This document shows positions 19,041 through 31,864 of a stretch of 64,000 bases of DNA, piece after piece; within the stretch, counting starts at the first letter, position 1, and every line of letters begins with the position of its first letter. This stretch comes from Sphingomonas sp. H160509 (lineage in GTDB: Bacteria > Pseudomonadota > Alphaproteobacteria > Sphingomonadales > Sphingomonadaceae). The position numbers were made by a program, and so were the translations under genes. The notes below the pieces were generated by a model, which worked only from the letters and a program-made list of their open reading frames with translations, ran no database searches and had not been told where the DNA came from. The stretch covers positions 62,001 to 126,000 of the forward strand of contig NZ_JAMXSR020000004.1 of NCBI RefSeq assembly GCF_024124765.2, read 5' to 3'.

Positions 19041-19365
19041 GAGGCGATTGGCAGCGGCGAGTGAGGCGGACGTACAGCGCGTCGCTGACAGCGCGGGTCA
19101 TAGCATCGGCGACCACCGCCGCGTCCGGATCGGTTGGTTCGAGGAAGATCATGGCCGCCTCGTCTCCCCGACCGCGGCCGGCGAGGTCAGCCAGGACGGC
19201 AGCGTAGGCAGCTTGCTCGGCCAGTGTGCGAAACTCGGAAGGGCATCGTTCATGGCAGGCTCGTCCTGGCTCGATGGGGGTGATGATCGTCGAAACGCCC
19301 GTCTCTGTCACGCCAGCTTGTCCAAAGCGCTTCCTTCTGCGACCATAGACCCGCGGTTCGGTCAA
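18883..19365 (-). CDS. Hypothetical protein, 3' part overlapping HAD remnant
   Basis: Starts MTEPRVYGRRRKRFGQAG. The first 105 residues have normal composition (FRTLAEQAAYAAVLADLAGRG and AAMIFLEPTDPDAAVVADAM), while the last 55 are a wrong-frame reading of the HAD gene. The real gene probably ended near 19050 or was coupled to the HAD gene. Family not recognised. Confidence 0.4.
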   Translation of the reverse strand: MTEPRVYGRRRKRFGQAGVTETGVSTIITPIEPGRACHERCPSEFRTLAEQAAYAAVLADLAGRGRGDEAAMIFLEPTDPDAAVVADAMTRAVSDALYVRLTRRCQSPLCGHPCSCIRCVRYAGPYRSQAASVRAADPASPWPGGAPALADGSADRPRGL

Positions 19366-19544
19366 TCCCGGCCGTGGGGCGTCGTAACCCCGATGATCAC
19401 AAGTCTGGTCGAGAGCTTCTCGGCCGGGTGGCTGTCACGCATGTCCAAGGCTTGCCTAAAGGTGGCAGCGCCTTGTGCTTGTGCAGGGTTACGAACGCCC
19501 GGCTCTCGGGCCGGGCATCGCCTCCGTTTTCAGCGGGAGGTGGC

Positions 19545-20081
19545 ATGTCAAAAATCAGCAAGCGAACGTATGAAGAGCAAGCCGAAGCGCTCAGCCTTAT
19601 CGGAAGGGTCGCAACTGAATTCGATATCATGACCAAACGTCAGGGAAAAAAATACACCGGCCCTATCGGCTCTGCCGGCCGCGGTATAATCGACGCGTTG
19701 GCCATGAAGCGGGGAGCTTTTTTCCGCCCGGTGCCGTTCAAATACATCGAGCTTTGCGAAAACACCGGTCTTTCCCGCGGCACCATTGCAAGTGCCATGA
19801 AACGCCTGATTGAGCAGGAGTTTGTAACTATCAGCGGTTCACGTATCGCCCTCATGGCAAAGCTCAGCTTGCCCGGCAAAGCTATTGCTGCGTTCGAGCA
19901 GGAACAAAGGAGATGGGCCGATAAATTTGGTGATCTAATAAGTCATTTCGAACTTACCGATGTTTTGGCTGTATTGGACGAGCCGGAGTTTGAAGGTTAT
20001 GAAGAACGCCAGCTGCTGGAAAGCAAAATATTCACTGAGGCCTTTTGGGCAATGGCGCGAGATAGCGACGAAGAAACGTGA
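19545..20081 (+). CDS. Small DNA-binding protein with winged-helix motif
   Basis: 178 residues. Start at MSKISKRTYEE is chosen for GGGAGG 4 bases upstream; the frame is open to 19374 without coding character. The middle (FKYIELCENTGLSRGTIASAMKRL, then IEQEFVTISGSRIALM) has a clear helix-turn-helix with a wing. The N-terminus is basic. It is AT-richer than its neighbours, hinting at separate origin. It might be a plasmid copy-control or replication accessory protein, but I do not recognise the family. Confidence 0.6.
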   Translation: MSKISKRTYEEQAEALSLIGRVATEFDIMTKRQGKKYTGPIGSAGRGIIDALAMKRGAFFRPVPFKYIELCENTGLSRGTIASAMKRLIEQEFVTISGSRIALMAKLSLPGKAIAAFEQEQRRWADKFGDLISHFELTDVLAVLDEPEFEGYEERQLLESKIFTEAFWAMARDSDEET

Positions 20082-20214
20082 TTTATAATCGATTTAGACA
20101 ATTCTAGAAATGTAGACCGCCGTTGGATCGACAACACATTTTCAACTGTACCATCATGAAGCATTGGTAATCGCCCACCCCGGTCTGAGGCGTTTCATGC
20201 GCCCAGGGTAGCGG

Positions 20215-20400
20215 CGATGGTACCGAAGATGTTAGTCCTATGCGTAAGGGCGTGGTGGCGACGACGGTCCTGATGTCAGCATCGCCCTGAGCCGCCTACA
20301 AGGCGCGGTAGCCATTGGTGATCTTGCGCTGGATGACGGCGGGGCGGAGGTCGCACTCGCAGGCATTATTGTTCGGTGCGACCTCGCCGGGGCATACTCG
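20215..20400 (-). pseudogene. IS66 family transposase, C-terminal fragment
   Basis: The reverse strand encodes PGEVAPNNNACECDLRP, then AVIQRKITNGYRAL and a stop where Trp is expected, then AAQGDADIRTVVAT. This is the conserved end of IS66-type transposases (usually ...NNxAERxLRPxVIxRK...). Only about 60 residues are left. Confidence 0.7.
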
Positions 20401-20467
20401 ACCGCCTAATTGACCTTGGCTGCTACGCTGCCCGAAATGCGAAAAGTTGAACTAAGACGGATAGGTA

Positions 20468-20642
20468 TACCGCTCGGTAAAGGGGGGGCAAAGCGACCGC
20501 CTGATCTGCGCTGCACTACCCCAAGGCCAGTTAGCTCGACCCAGAAGAGATCTAACTAGCTGTGAACGCTGCTTCGGTATGGCCCTACCGATCGGTAAGG
20601 CCGTGTAACGTGTCATCCTGCCAAGCTATATACCGATCGGTA
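20468..20642. promoter_or_regulatory. Three TACCGATCGGTA-type palindromes upstream of tetR
   Basis: Perfect 12-bp palindromes TACCGATCGGTA at 20586-20597 and 20631-20642, and a one-mismatch copy TACCGCTCGGTA at 20468-20479. Such sites are typical operators of small TetR regulators. The nearest one ends 25 bases before the regulator start codon, which fits autorepression. Confidence 0.8.
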
Positions 20643-20667
20643 GAAGCAGACTTTGTCAAAGGCCAGC

Positions 20668-21381
20668 ATGTCCAGCCAGCAATCGCGTGGGTTCAACCAA
20701 TCCGAGGCGCTGGACCGCGCGTTGGCGCTGTTCTGGCGCAACGGTTACGAAGGCACATCCATTGCCGATCTGACCGAAGCCATCGGTATCTCGCGACCGA
20801 GCCTGTATGCAGCGTTTGGCGACAAGGAGCAGCTGTTTCGGGCTGTTCTGGCCCACTATGGCACCGGACCTGGAGCGTATATCCAGCACGCATTGGACAA
20901 GCCGCGAGCAGCTGACGCGATCCGGGCGCTCCTGTTGAACGCTGCGGCCTCGTTCACCTCGCTTGACCCCCCTCCCGGCTGCCTTGTCGTGCAGGGAGCG
21001 CTTGCGACGGGCAGGGAAGGGGTAACCGCGCGTGATCTGCTCGTCGCCGAACGGCTGTCCCGCCAGGCCACGGTTCACGCACGCCTGAAGCGCGATGTGA
21101 GTGAGGGAGACCTGCCGGCTGGAACCGATCCGGTCGCCATCACCGAGTACATCATGACCTTGCTGAACGGCATGGCCGTGCAGGTGCTCGGTGGGGCGGA
21201 TGGGCCGATGTTGATCGCGGTTGCCGAGACCGGCCTGCGTGCATTGGGACTGGAGGCACCGGTGAGAGCAGCACCCGACGTTCCGAAAAAAGCATCCGCT
21301 CCGTCACCGGGCAAGCGGACCAAAGTTGAAAAGTCACTGGGACAACTTGCGATGGACCTCTGGCCAACAGAGGGTGATTAG
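20668..21381 (+). CDS. TetR/AcrR family transcriptional regulator
   Basis: 237 residues from ATG at 20668; a TTG 15 bases earlier is a weaker option. The N-terminal helix-turn-helix is clear: ALDRALALFWRNGYEGTSI, DLTEAIGISRPSLYAAFGDKE. The ligand domain follows, and the C-terminal 40 residues are a basic, proline-rich tail (APSPGKRTKVEK) not usual in the family. It should repress from the palindromes just upstream. No adjacent intact target gene is seen: upstream is transposon debris, so its regulon may have been lost. Confidence 0.85.
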   Translation: MSSQQSRGFNQSEALDRALALFWRNGYEGTSIADLTEAIGISRPSLYAAFGDKEQLFRAVLAHYGTGPGAYIQHALDKPRAADAIRALLLNAAASFTSLDPPPGCLVVQGALATGREGVTARDLLVAERLSRQATVHARLKRDVSEGDLPAGTDPVAITEYIMTLLNGMAVQVLGGADGPMLIAVAETGLRALGLEAPVRAAPDVPKKASAPSPGKRTKVEKSLGQLAMDLWPTEGD

Positions 21382-21538
21382 GTTCAATCGCCCAAGGGCT
21401 CGGATGCCCCCTCTGGACGTCCCGAAATGAACCTACGAACCGGGACAGGCCAGTGCAGCAAAACTCGGGATTTCAGGGGGTTCAGGAGGCACACATCACG
21501 CTGTGTCCAGCAGGCATAAACTATTGATATTCATAGGA

Positions 21539-21583
21539 TATGACAGCGTCATACGGCTGTAAGCTCTGTTTGCATGACGTCAT
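21539..21583. promoter_or_regulatory. Two related palindromes, possible oriT or mob operator
   Basis: TATGAC-AGC-GTCATA at 21539-21553 and ATGACGTCAT at 21574-21583 share the half-site ATGAC. They sit about 130 bases upstream of the mobilisation gene pair. Relaxase accessory proteins of ribbon-helix-helix type often bind such repeats at oriT; whether the nick site is here is unknown. Confidence 0.4.
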
Positions 21584-21709
21584 ACGCGATATGATGGCCG
21601 TGTGACGCAAAAACGACCTTGCGCTCCGTGCCGCCTTGGGTCTTGTTACGGCTCTGCATCGCGTCCGCGCAGTCCAATGGGGGACGGGCGTCGCCACCGG
21701 GAGCACCAT

Positions 21710-22495
21710 ATGAAGGCCAGGCGTCCAGCAATTTCGGTATCGATGACCGAAGACGAGAATGACCTTTTTCGTGAGGAAGCCGCGCGTACCGACGAACCTC
21801 TCAACGCGACGATGATCCGTCTGGCGAAGCTCGGTCTTGAACATCAGACGCAGGCCAAGGCTGCAGCCGAGAGCGGCAAGGTGACGCTTATCGAGGCGGT
21901 CTCACGTGACGAGCCCGTGGCGCTGCTGACGGCTGACCCCGCTGCAACTGCGATCGTGCCAACCTCCACGGGCATCGTTCCCGTTCCAGCTGCGGCCACA
22001 AGCGTCATTGCGTCTGCGTCTGCGTCTGCGCCGGTCCCCGCGCCACGGACCGTGATCAAGCCTACTCCCACGGGCGCTCCCATTTCCTTTTTCGAACGGC
22101 GACAGAAGTCCCGGTGGATGCCGACACCTGTTGGTGAGGCACCTGTCGGATCAGACAAGGTCCGCTGGTCGGCGGTCGGCGTGCTATCGGCAGCGCTGGC
22201 GCTGATGGTCGTCCCCGGCAACGGCATGGTCGCCGCGGCGGTCAGCCAGACGGTACTCGGCGAGCCGGGCGATGGCATCGCCGCGTCCAACCGGCTATTC
22301 GAACACTACAGCCGCCGGGCAGGGCCCCTGCGGCACTGGGAGGCGACCACGCGGCTCGCCGATAACCAGGCGCGGGTGAAGGCATGCGCGGACCGCGCCG
22401 ACCGGTTCAGCGACTATCGCCGGCTTGTGCCATGCGAGATCCACGTCTCCAGCCGCAGGCGCGCAATCGAGGTCGGACAAGGTATCGTCGACTGA
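21710..22495 (+). CDS. Mobilisation accessory protein, RHH-like N-terminus and membrane segment
   Basis: 261 residues, start MKARRPAISVSM with GGGAG upstream. Residues 1-45 (SMTEDENDLFREEAARTDEPLNATMI) fit a ribbon-helix-helix fold. A long Ala/Pro/Thr/Val-rich linker with an ASASASAPVPAP stretch follows, then one hydrophobic helix (VGVLSAALALMVVPGNGMVAAAV) and a small C-terminal domain with two cysteines. It ends 19 bases before traA in the same direction. A DNA-binding, membrane-anchored partner that brings the relaxosome to the envelope is a reasonable inference. Family not named. Confidence 0.55.
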   Translation: MKARRPAISVSMTEDENDLFREEAARTDEPLNATMIRLAKLGLEHQTQAKAAAESGKVTLIEAVSRDEPVALLTADPAATAIVPTSTGIVPVPAAATSVIASASASAPVPAPRTVIKPTPTGAPISFFERRQKSRWMPTPVGEAPVGSDKVRWSAVGVLSAALALMVVPGNGMVAAAVSQTVLGEPGDGIAASNRLFEHYSRRAGPLRHWEATTRLADNQARVKACADRADRFSDYRRLVPCEIHVSSRRRAIEVGQGIVD

Positions 22496-22514
22496 TGGCG
22501 CGGGCTCAAGTGCT

Positions 22515-25500
22515 ATGCTGACCCCGGCGGTCGTGCGGTCAACGTCCGGTGCCGCCAGCTACTATGCTGCTGACAACTACTACACCGATGGGCAGGCGAC
22601 CGAGGCGAGCCTGTGGGCGGGGCAGGGGGCCGAGGCGCTTGGGCTTGACGGTCCGGTCAGCCGCGACCCCTTCGAGGCGGTGCTGGCGGGCTCACTGCCG
22701 AACGGCGACAGCATATCGACTGGCCCGAACGGCAAGCACCGCGCCGGGCTCGACTTCACCTTCTCCGCGCCAAAGTCGCTGTCGCTGCTCGCCTATGTCG
22801 GCGGCGATGCTCGCCTGCTCACCGCGCACATGGCCGCGGTCAAAACGACGATTGGGTGGATCGAGGCCAACCTCGCCGAGGCGCGGGTCACCCGCGACGG
22901 CAGGCAGGAGCCGGTCAAGAGTGGTAACCTCGTCGTGGCGCTGTTCCAGCACGACACCAGCCGCGCGCTCGACCCGCAGGCGCATATTCACGCGATCATC
23001 GCCAACGTGACCAAGGCGCCTGACGGCAGCTGGCACGCACTCCACAACGACAAGCTATGGGAGGGCTACACCGCGGCTGCTTCCGTCTACAACGCGACGC
23101 TTAGGGGTGCGGTTGAGCAGCTTGGTTACACGACCGAGCGTGTCGCCAAGCACGGCCAGTTCGAGATTGCCGGCGTGCCCCGTGACGTGATTGAACTGTT
23201 CTCGACGCGCTCGGCCGAGATCGATGCCGGCATGGCGGCGATGAAGCATCGAACGCCCGAGGCGCGCTCGGCGGTAACGCTGAGCACGCGGGCGGCCAAG
23301 CCGGCCGAGATCGACCGCGACGTGCTGCGCGCGGAATGGGGTGAGAAAGCGCGAGGGGCGGGGGGTCGATCTACCCGCGATGGTGGCAGTCGCGCAGGAG
23401 AAAGCGGTCCGTCAGCCGAAGGCATGGCAGCGGCTGGTGGAAGGGATCAGCGGCATTGCCGCGCAAGGCGCAGCGCTCGCGGAGAAGCTCGGGCTCCAGA
23501 TCGGTCCCAGGCCGGATCCCCTGGTGCCCGAACGCGCTGGACGGCTGCGTCCCGACGCTTTCGTCGCCGCGCACGCGGTCGCATCCGCCGTCCGCCACCT
23601 CGCCGAGCGCGAGGCGGCGTTTCCGGCGCGCGACGTGCTCAAGACCGCGCTCGACATGGGCGCGCCCGTCAATGTGGCGGCGGTCGAGCAGCGCATTGCC
23701 ATGCTCGCCGAGCGCGGGCTGCTGATCGCCGGCGCCGATGGCGTGATGATGACCACCACCCAGGCGCTCGAGATCGAGCAGCGCATCGTCGCGAGCGTAT
23801 TAGCTGGCCGCGACGCCGTGCCCGCCATCGTCGCCCCCGGTGATGCCGAGACGCGCGTCCAGCAGATGGCGGTGGAGGCGATGGGCCGCAAACTTAACAA
23901 GGGCCAGCTGGCAGCCGCCACCACGATCCTCATCACGCGCGACCGCGTCGTTGCCGTCCAGGGCGTGGCGGGTGCCGGTAAGTCGTCGATGCTCAAGCCC
24001 GTCGTTCGCATCGCGACGGCTGAAGGACGGCAGGTGATCGGCCTCGCTATCCAGAACAGCGTTGTGCGCCGGCTCGGTGCCGACACCGGCGTCGAGGCCC
24101 GCACGATCGCATCTTTCCTGAGCGAGCATGAGTATCGCCCGGGGACGTCGCTGCGCGGCGCGATGCTCGTCGTCGACGAGGCCTCGATGATCGACAACCG
24201 CACGATGGAGCGGCTGGTCGACGTCGCCAGCGCGCACGGCGTCGACCGGCTGGTGCTGGTCGGCGACCGCCGTCAGCTGGGCGCGGTCGAGGCGGGCAAG
24301 CCGTTCGACGTCATCCTGCGCGCCGGTAGTCGCACCGCGGTCATGGACGAGAATGTTCGCGCGACCACGCCGCAGATGCGCGGCGTCCATGCCGCGGCGC
24401 AGAAGGGCGATGTGCCCGAGCTTATGCGGCTGCTCAAGGCCGACACCATCGAAGCCTCCGGTACTGCCGCCGCAGTGGTAGCCGATCGCTGGATGGCGCT
24501 TTCGTTGCAGGACCGTGCCCGCACCGGCATCTACGCGTCGGGCCGCCAGCTGCGCGGCGAAATCAACGAGGAAGTACAGCGCCGGCGCATGATGGCGGGT
24601 GAGATCGGCCGCGCCCCGGCGAACGTGACCGTGCTGTCGCCGGTCCACCTGACTCGCGAGGAGCAACGTCTCCCAGAGCATTACACCCGCGACCGCATCG
24701 TCGAGTTCAGCCGCGGCGTGCCGACTCAAGGGGTCCGTCCGGGCTTCGCGGAAGTGGTGGGCGTGCAGGACGGCGTCGTCACCTTACGCCGGCAGGGGGC
24801 GTGCAGGAGCGGTTCCGCCCGGCCAGGCTCGCCGCCAACCGCGTCGATGATTTTGTGCGCGTTCACGAACGGCAGAACCTGACGCTCCATGTCGGCGACG
24901 CTCTGCGCTGGACCGGCACCGACCATGAACGTGGCCTAGTCAACGCCGACCGCGCTCAGCTAACTCACATCGCCCCCGATGCGCTTACCGTTACCACCGC
25001 CGATGGTCGCGCGCTGCGCCTCGAGCGCGGCGACCCGATGCTGAAACGGCTCGATCTCGCCTACGCGACTAGCACGCATGCGGCGCAAGGCGCGACCAGC
25101 GATCACGGCATCGTCGCGGCCGACAGCCGCGAGGGCAAGCTCATCACCACCAGCCTGCTGCGCGTGCTGGCGACACGCGTGCGCGAAAGCGTCACGTTCG
25201 TCGTCGATGATGGTAGGCGGCTGGAGAAGGTGGCGGAACGGCAAAGCGGTGAGAAGACAGCGGCGAGCGAGGTCGCGGGGCCGGGGGTTCCACCGCCCCG
25301 GAGCCCGGATACCTCGCAGATCCGGTTGCCTGGCTCGCCGCCGGTCGAGGCCGATGCGATCGGTTGCTACGCACGGGTATTCGCGGCGGTGGAGGACGCG
25401 AGTCGGCAGCGCGAGTGGCCGGAGCGCGAGGATGTCCGCGCCATGCATGCCGGCGCCGACAGGCTCGACCAGTTGCGGCCGAAGGGCGCCGAAGATCTCA

Positions 25501-25844
25501 GGACCGTGCTGGACCGCACGCCCGAGTTGGCGCGCGAGATCGCGGCCGGCAGGATGCATCAGGCATGGCGGGCATGGGCCGATGAGGGACGAGCGCGCGC
25601 CAGCAGCGGACCGGACTATGCCGACCGGTTCGTGGCCGACTGGCGCGCTGCGTCTGGAGAGCGCGCCGCAGCGACCAGCGAGGACGCGACCTGGCGGGCG
25701 GAACGCAAGCTGGAACGGCTGATCGAGCGCATGGACAATCAGCCTGCGTTGGAGCGGGCATTGGATCGCCAAATCCCCGAGCGTCAGCTCGAGATCGATC
25801 GTTCCGGTATTACCCGCGCGCGAGACATGGGCATGGGCTTATGA
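22515..25844 (+). CDS. traA: MobF conjugative relaxase-helicase (TraA/TrwC type), two frameshifts
   Basis: About 1,110 residues after repair. The N-terminal TrwC relaxase domain has the YYAADNYYTDG tyrosine region and metal-binding histidines (DPQAHIHAII). The helicase part has Walker A GVAGAGKSS, Walker B LVVDEAS and the late motif ATSTHAAQGAT. It nicks oriT and unwinds the transferred strand. Frame changes occur in G6 at 23360-23365 (one G too many) and G5 at 24795-24799 (one G too few); repaired junctions read KARGAGVDLPAM and RRQGGVQERFRP. The MLTPAVV start is chosen by similarity. Confidence 0.88.
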
Positions 25845-25908
25845 AAGCAGGGAACTCGAGAGGCCTACAACTCGCATTCTGTCACCAATAGGTAGGTAGG
25901 CATCGGTA

Positions 25909-27434
25909 TCAAAACCGCTCGAGACTGTTGAAAAACGGCTGGTTGCGACAGTGACGAAGACGTGATTCACTCCTGGAAAGGCGTCAGGGGTTTACGAGCA
26001 TGATGGGTCGACAGGTGACGCAAGGCGCGCTGTTCTACGGGTTCCGGCTCGACGATCATGTGCCTGCCAGTCACCTGCTCCGACGCATCGACGGGCTGCT
26101 CGACTTCAGCTTCGTGCGCGAGGCGCTGGCGGCGAGCTACAGCACGAGCGGACGGCCCTCGATCGATCCGGAACTGATGCTCAGGATGCTGTTGATCGGC
26201 TACCTATTCGGCATCCGCTCGGAACGCCGCCTTTGCGAGGAGGTACATCTCAACCTCGCTTATCGCTGGTTCTGCCGGCTCGATCTGGCCGACCGGGTGC
26301 CCGACCATTCCACCTTCTCCAAGAACCGGCACGGCCGTTTCCGCGCCTGCGACCTGCATCGTCTGCTGTTCGAGCAGGTGGTCGCGCGGTGCGCCGCGGC
26401 AGGGCTGGTAGCGGGGCGCGACTTGGCGGTGGACGGCAGTACCATCATGGCCGACGCCAGCCGCGAGAAGAAGCTGAAGGGGGCCGACGCCGCAGACGAG
26501 CTTCGTGCCGGGGAAAGCATATCGCGACCCGTCGCCGAATATCTGGCGGCGCTCGACGCCGCGTTGCCGCCAGATCCTGACGAACCTGCGACCGTCAATC
26601 CGACCAGCATCTCGCCGACCGATCCGCAGGCGGCGCTCACCTGCAAGCACGGACCGGCGCGCTACGCATACGCCATCAACCCCCTGCTCGACCTCGATAC
26701 CGACTGCATCCTCGATGTGGAGGCGACGCCGGCGCGCTTTTCATCCGAGGTCGCGGCAACTCGGACACTGGTGTCGCGTGCCGGCACCACACTGGGCATC
26801 ACACCCGAGAGCCTCGCGGCTGACAAAGCGTATGGCAGCGGCCCGTTGCTCAGCTGGCTAATCGACCGAAAAATCACCCCGTACATCCCGGTCATCGACC
26901 GCAGCCGCCAGCGCGACGCCTTCTTCACCCGTGATGCCTTCCACTACGATCGGGAGGCCGATGCCTATCGCTGCCCGGCGGACAAGCCACTCGGCTATTG
27001 CGGCACCAAACGCGCCAGCCAGGTTCGCGTATACCGAAGCCATGTTGCCAATTGTGCTGGCTGCGAACTGAAGCCCCGATGCACCGTCAGCCGGAAACGC
27101 AGCATTACCCGCCTCGTCAGCGAGGATGCTCGCGATACCGTGCGCGCCCTTGCCGGCACCGACGCCTATGTGCACGCGCGGCGTCGAAGACAGCGGATCG
27201 AGCGCGTGTTCGGCCACCTGAAACGCAACCTGGGGCTACGAACGCTTAAGCTGCGGGGCCTCGCCGGAGCAGCCGAGGAGTTCACCATGGCTGCCGCGGC
27301 ATACAACCTTCAGCTGCTGGCCCGGCAGGCCGCGCCGGCCTGATACGCGGCGCATCCTCCGGTGTCCGGCGTCACCAGACATCCGCCACGCCGATTTCGC
27401 GCAGGCCTTTTTCAACGGTCTCGGACGGTTTTGA
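25909..27434. mobile_element. IS1182-type insertion sequence
   Basis: Ends are imperfect inverted repeats of about 30 bases: left TCAAAACCG..CGAGACTGTTGAAAAA, right the complement of TCAAAACCG..CGAGACCGTTGAAAAA. They enclose one transposase gene. The element sits between traA and the restriction locus. A short direct target duplication was not obvious. Confidence 0.75.
26000..27343 (+). CDS. IS1182 family transposase
   Basis: 447 residues, complete. N-terminal DUF772-like region (HLLRRIDGLLDFSFVRE; RPSIDPELMLRMLLIGYLFGIRSERRLCEEV), then a DDE domain with LAVDGSTIMADASR, a SLAADKAYGSG block and the C-terminal ERVFGHLKRNLGLRTLKLRG helix with the catalytic glutamate. A CxxC pair (CAGCELKPRC) before the end is usual in this group. 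The frame is intact, so the element may be active. Confidence 0.9.
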   Translation: MMGRQVTQGALFYGFRLDDHVPASHLLRRIDGLLDFSFVREALAASYSTSGRPSIDPELMLRMLLIGYLFGIRSERRLCEEVHLNLAYRWFCRLDLADRVPDHSTFSKNRHGRFRACDLHRLLFEQVVARCAAAGLVAGRDLAVDGSTIMADASREKKLKGADAADELRAGESISRPVAEYLAALDAALPPDPDEPATVNPTSISPTDPQAALTCKHGPARYAYAINPLLDLDTDCILDVEATPARFSSEVAATRTLVSRAGTTLGITPESLAADKAYGSGPLLSWLIDRKITPYIPVIDRSRQRDAFFTRDAFHYDREADAYRCPADKPLGYCGTKRASQVRVYRSHVANCAGCELKPRCTVSRKRSITRLVSEDARDTVRALAGTDAYVHARRRRQRIERVFGHLKRNLGLRTLKLRGLAGAAEEFTMAAAAYNLQLLARQAAPA

Positions 27435-27471
27435 CACCACGAGCTTGGGATTGTGACGTCAAAGTATGCGG

Positions 27472-30680
<3,209 letters not shown>

Positions 30681-30712
30681 GGGCGCGTCTTTCGGTGGGA
30701 GAGGGGGGCGGG

Positions 30713-31864
30713 TCAGCACAACGCCGCGACGGCACTTTCGGCATCGCGGACGCGGATTGCGCCGGACATCAGCTTGGGGAGGAGGGTGTCGCGAGTTTTG
30801 GTGAGGTTCGTATTTTCCTGCAGGTTGGCTTCTCGCATCGCGTAAAGTCGTGCGGCAGTTGTGTCGAAAGACCGGATCACATTCATTGGCGGCTTTACTA
30901 CAGGCATGCCGTGAATATGATTGCGATTGAGCGTTGGCACCGCAGAGCCAGCGTTAAACGACGCAAGGTCCATCTCTAGCAGCGCATGGTATGCATATAA
31001 TGGCGTGGCATTTGGATACTCTTTGACCCAAAGCGACGTATTGAGAGGCCAAAAGTCTTGGGTTACGTAAAAGACACCACCAAGAACTCCAGACCTACCG
31101 GTGCATACACCCGGGCCTGCCACGCGCATCTCATTGTGAGTGCCGCTCGGCCCGCTTGCGGCAATTACAGGAAAGAGCCCATCCGTGCGGGTGCCTTTCG
31201 GCAGATCAAATCCTCTTTGAAGCACCAGTACGTCACTCAACGCGGACCATCCCCAACCTTCCGGTGTCCCGTCTTCGTTAAGGTTGTTGGGAAAGGTAGC
31301 CCATAGACCTTGATCGAGATAGGCGGGGCGGCCGTCGGCCTTGGCGCGGGTGGGGCCGAAATCGACGAACCAGTCCCGGAATAACGCCCGCGCGCTCGCC
31401 TCCAGCGTCTCGTTCATCCGCCGGTTGAGTTCGATCTTGTCGTCGAGGGCGGTGAGAACGGCGGCAATGGCCTTTTGTTCACTAAGCTCTGGGACGCTGA
31501 CCTCGCGAACATACACTGCCGAACGGGTTGTCGAAGGAATCGGCGAGCCGTCGTCAATCTCGCCAAGCTTGTGGTGAATGATCGCGTAATAAAGCCATCG
31601 CATATCAAGCTCGGATTTAATCGAAACATAATACGCGGTATCGATTACATAAAATGGGTCCGCCGAGTACCGGACGCCGCGGTATGCACCCTTTCGGCCC
31701 AGAATAACTCCTGGTCCCGGTGCCAGTGAAACATCCGCCCAACCCACAGCGCCGTTTGAGCCAAATACTCGATAAGGGCCATTTCTATCAGCGTAACCGC
31801 GAATTCCCTTTCCATATTCTAGGGAAATTTCGTCGCCCCAAATGCTTTTCCGCCAAGGCTTCAT
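30713..31864 (-). CDS. hsdS: Type I restriction specificity subunit HsdS
   Basis: About 383 residues with two target-recognition domains separated by helical conserved regions (LSEQKAIAAVLTALDDKIELNRRMNETLE in the centre; a matching LTKTRDTLLPKLMSG helix at the end). It sets the DNA sequence recognised by the methylase and endonuclease. The true start is MKPWRKSIWG at 31864; its ATG shares one base with the fic stop (TGATG), so they are coupled. In the given sequence it is read through from fic because of a shift in a C7 run. It lies 32 bases upstream of hsdR. Confidence 0.85.
   Translation of the reverse strand: MKPWRKSIWGDEISLEYGKGIRGYADRNGPYRVFGSNGAVGWADVSLAPGPGVILGRKGAYRGVRYSADPFYVIDTAYYVSIKSELDMRWLYYAIIHHKLGEIDDGSPIPSTTRSAVYVREVSVPELSEQKAIAAVLTALDDKIELNRRMNETLEASARALFRDWFVDFGPTRAKADGRPAYLDQGLWATFPNNLNEDGTPEGWGWSALSDVLVLQRGFDLPKGTRTDGLFPVIAASGPSGTHNEMRVAGPGVCTGRSGVLGGVFYVTQDFWPLNTSLWVKEYPNATPLYAYHALLEMDLASFNAGSAVPTLNRNHIHGMPVVKPPMNVIRSFDTTAARLYAMREANLQENTNLTKTRDTLLPKLMSGAIRVRDAESAVAALC

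Noticed and set aside
23800..24729. 309-codon reverse open frame
   Set aside because: Antisense shadow of the traA helicase domain.
24960..25772. 270-codon reverse open frame
   Set aside because: Antisense shadow of the traA 3' part.
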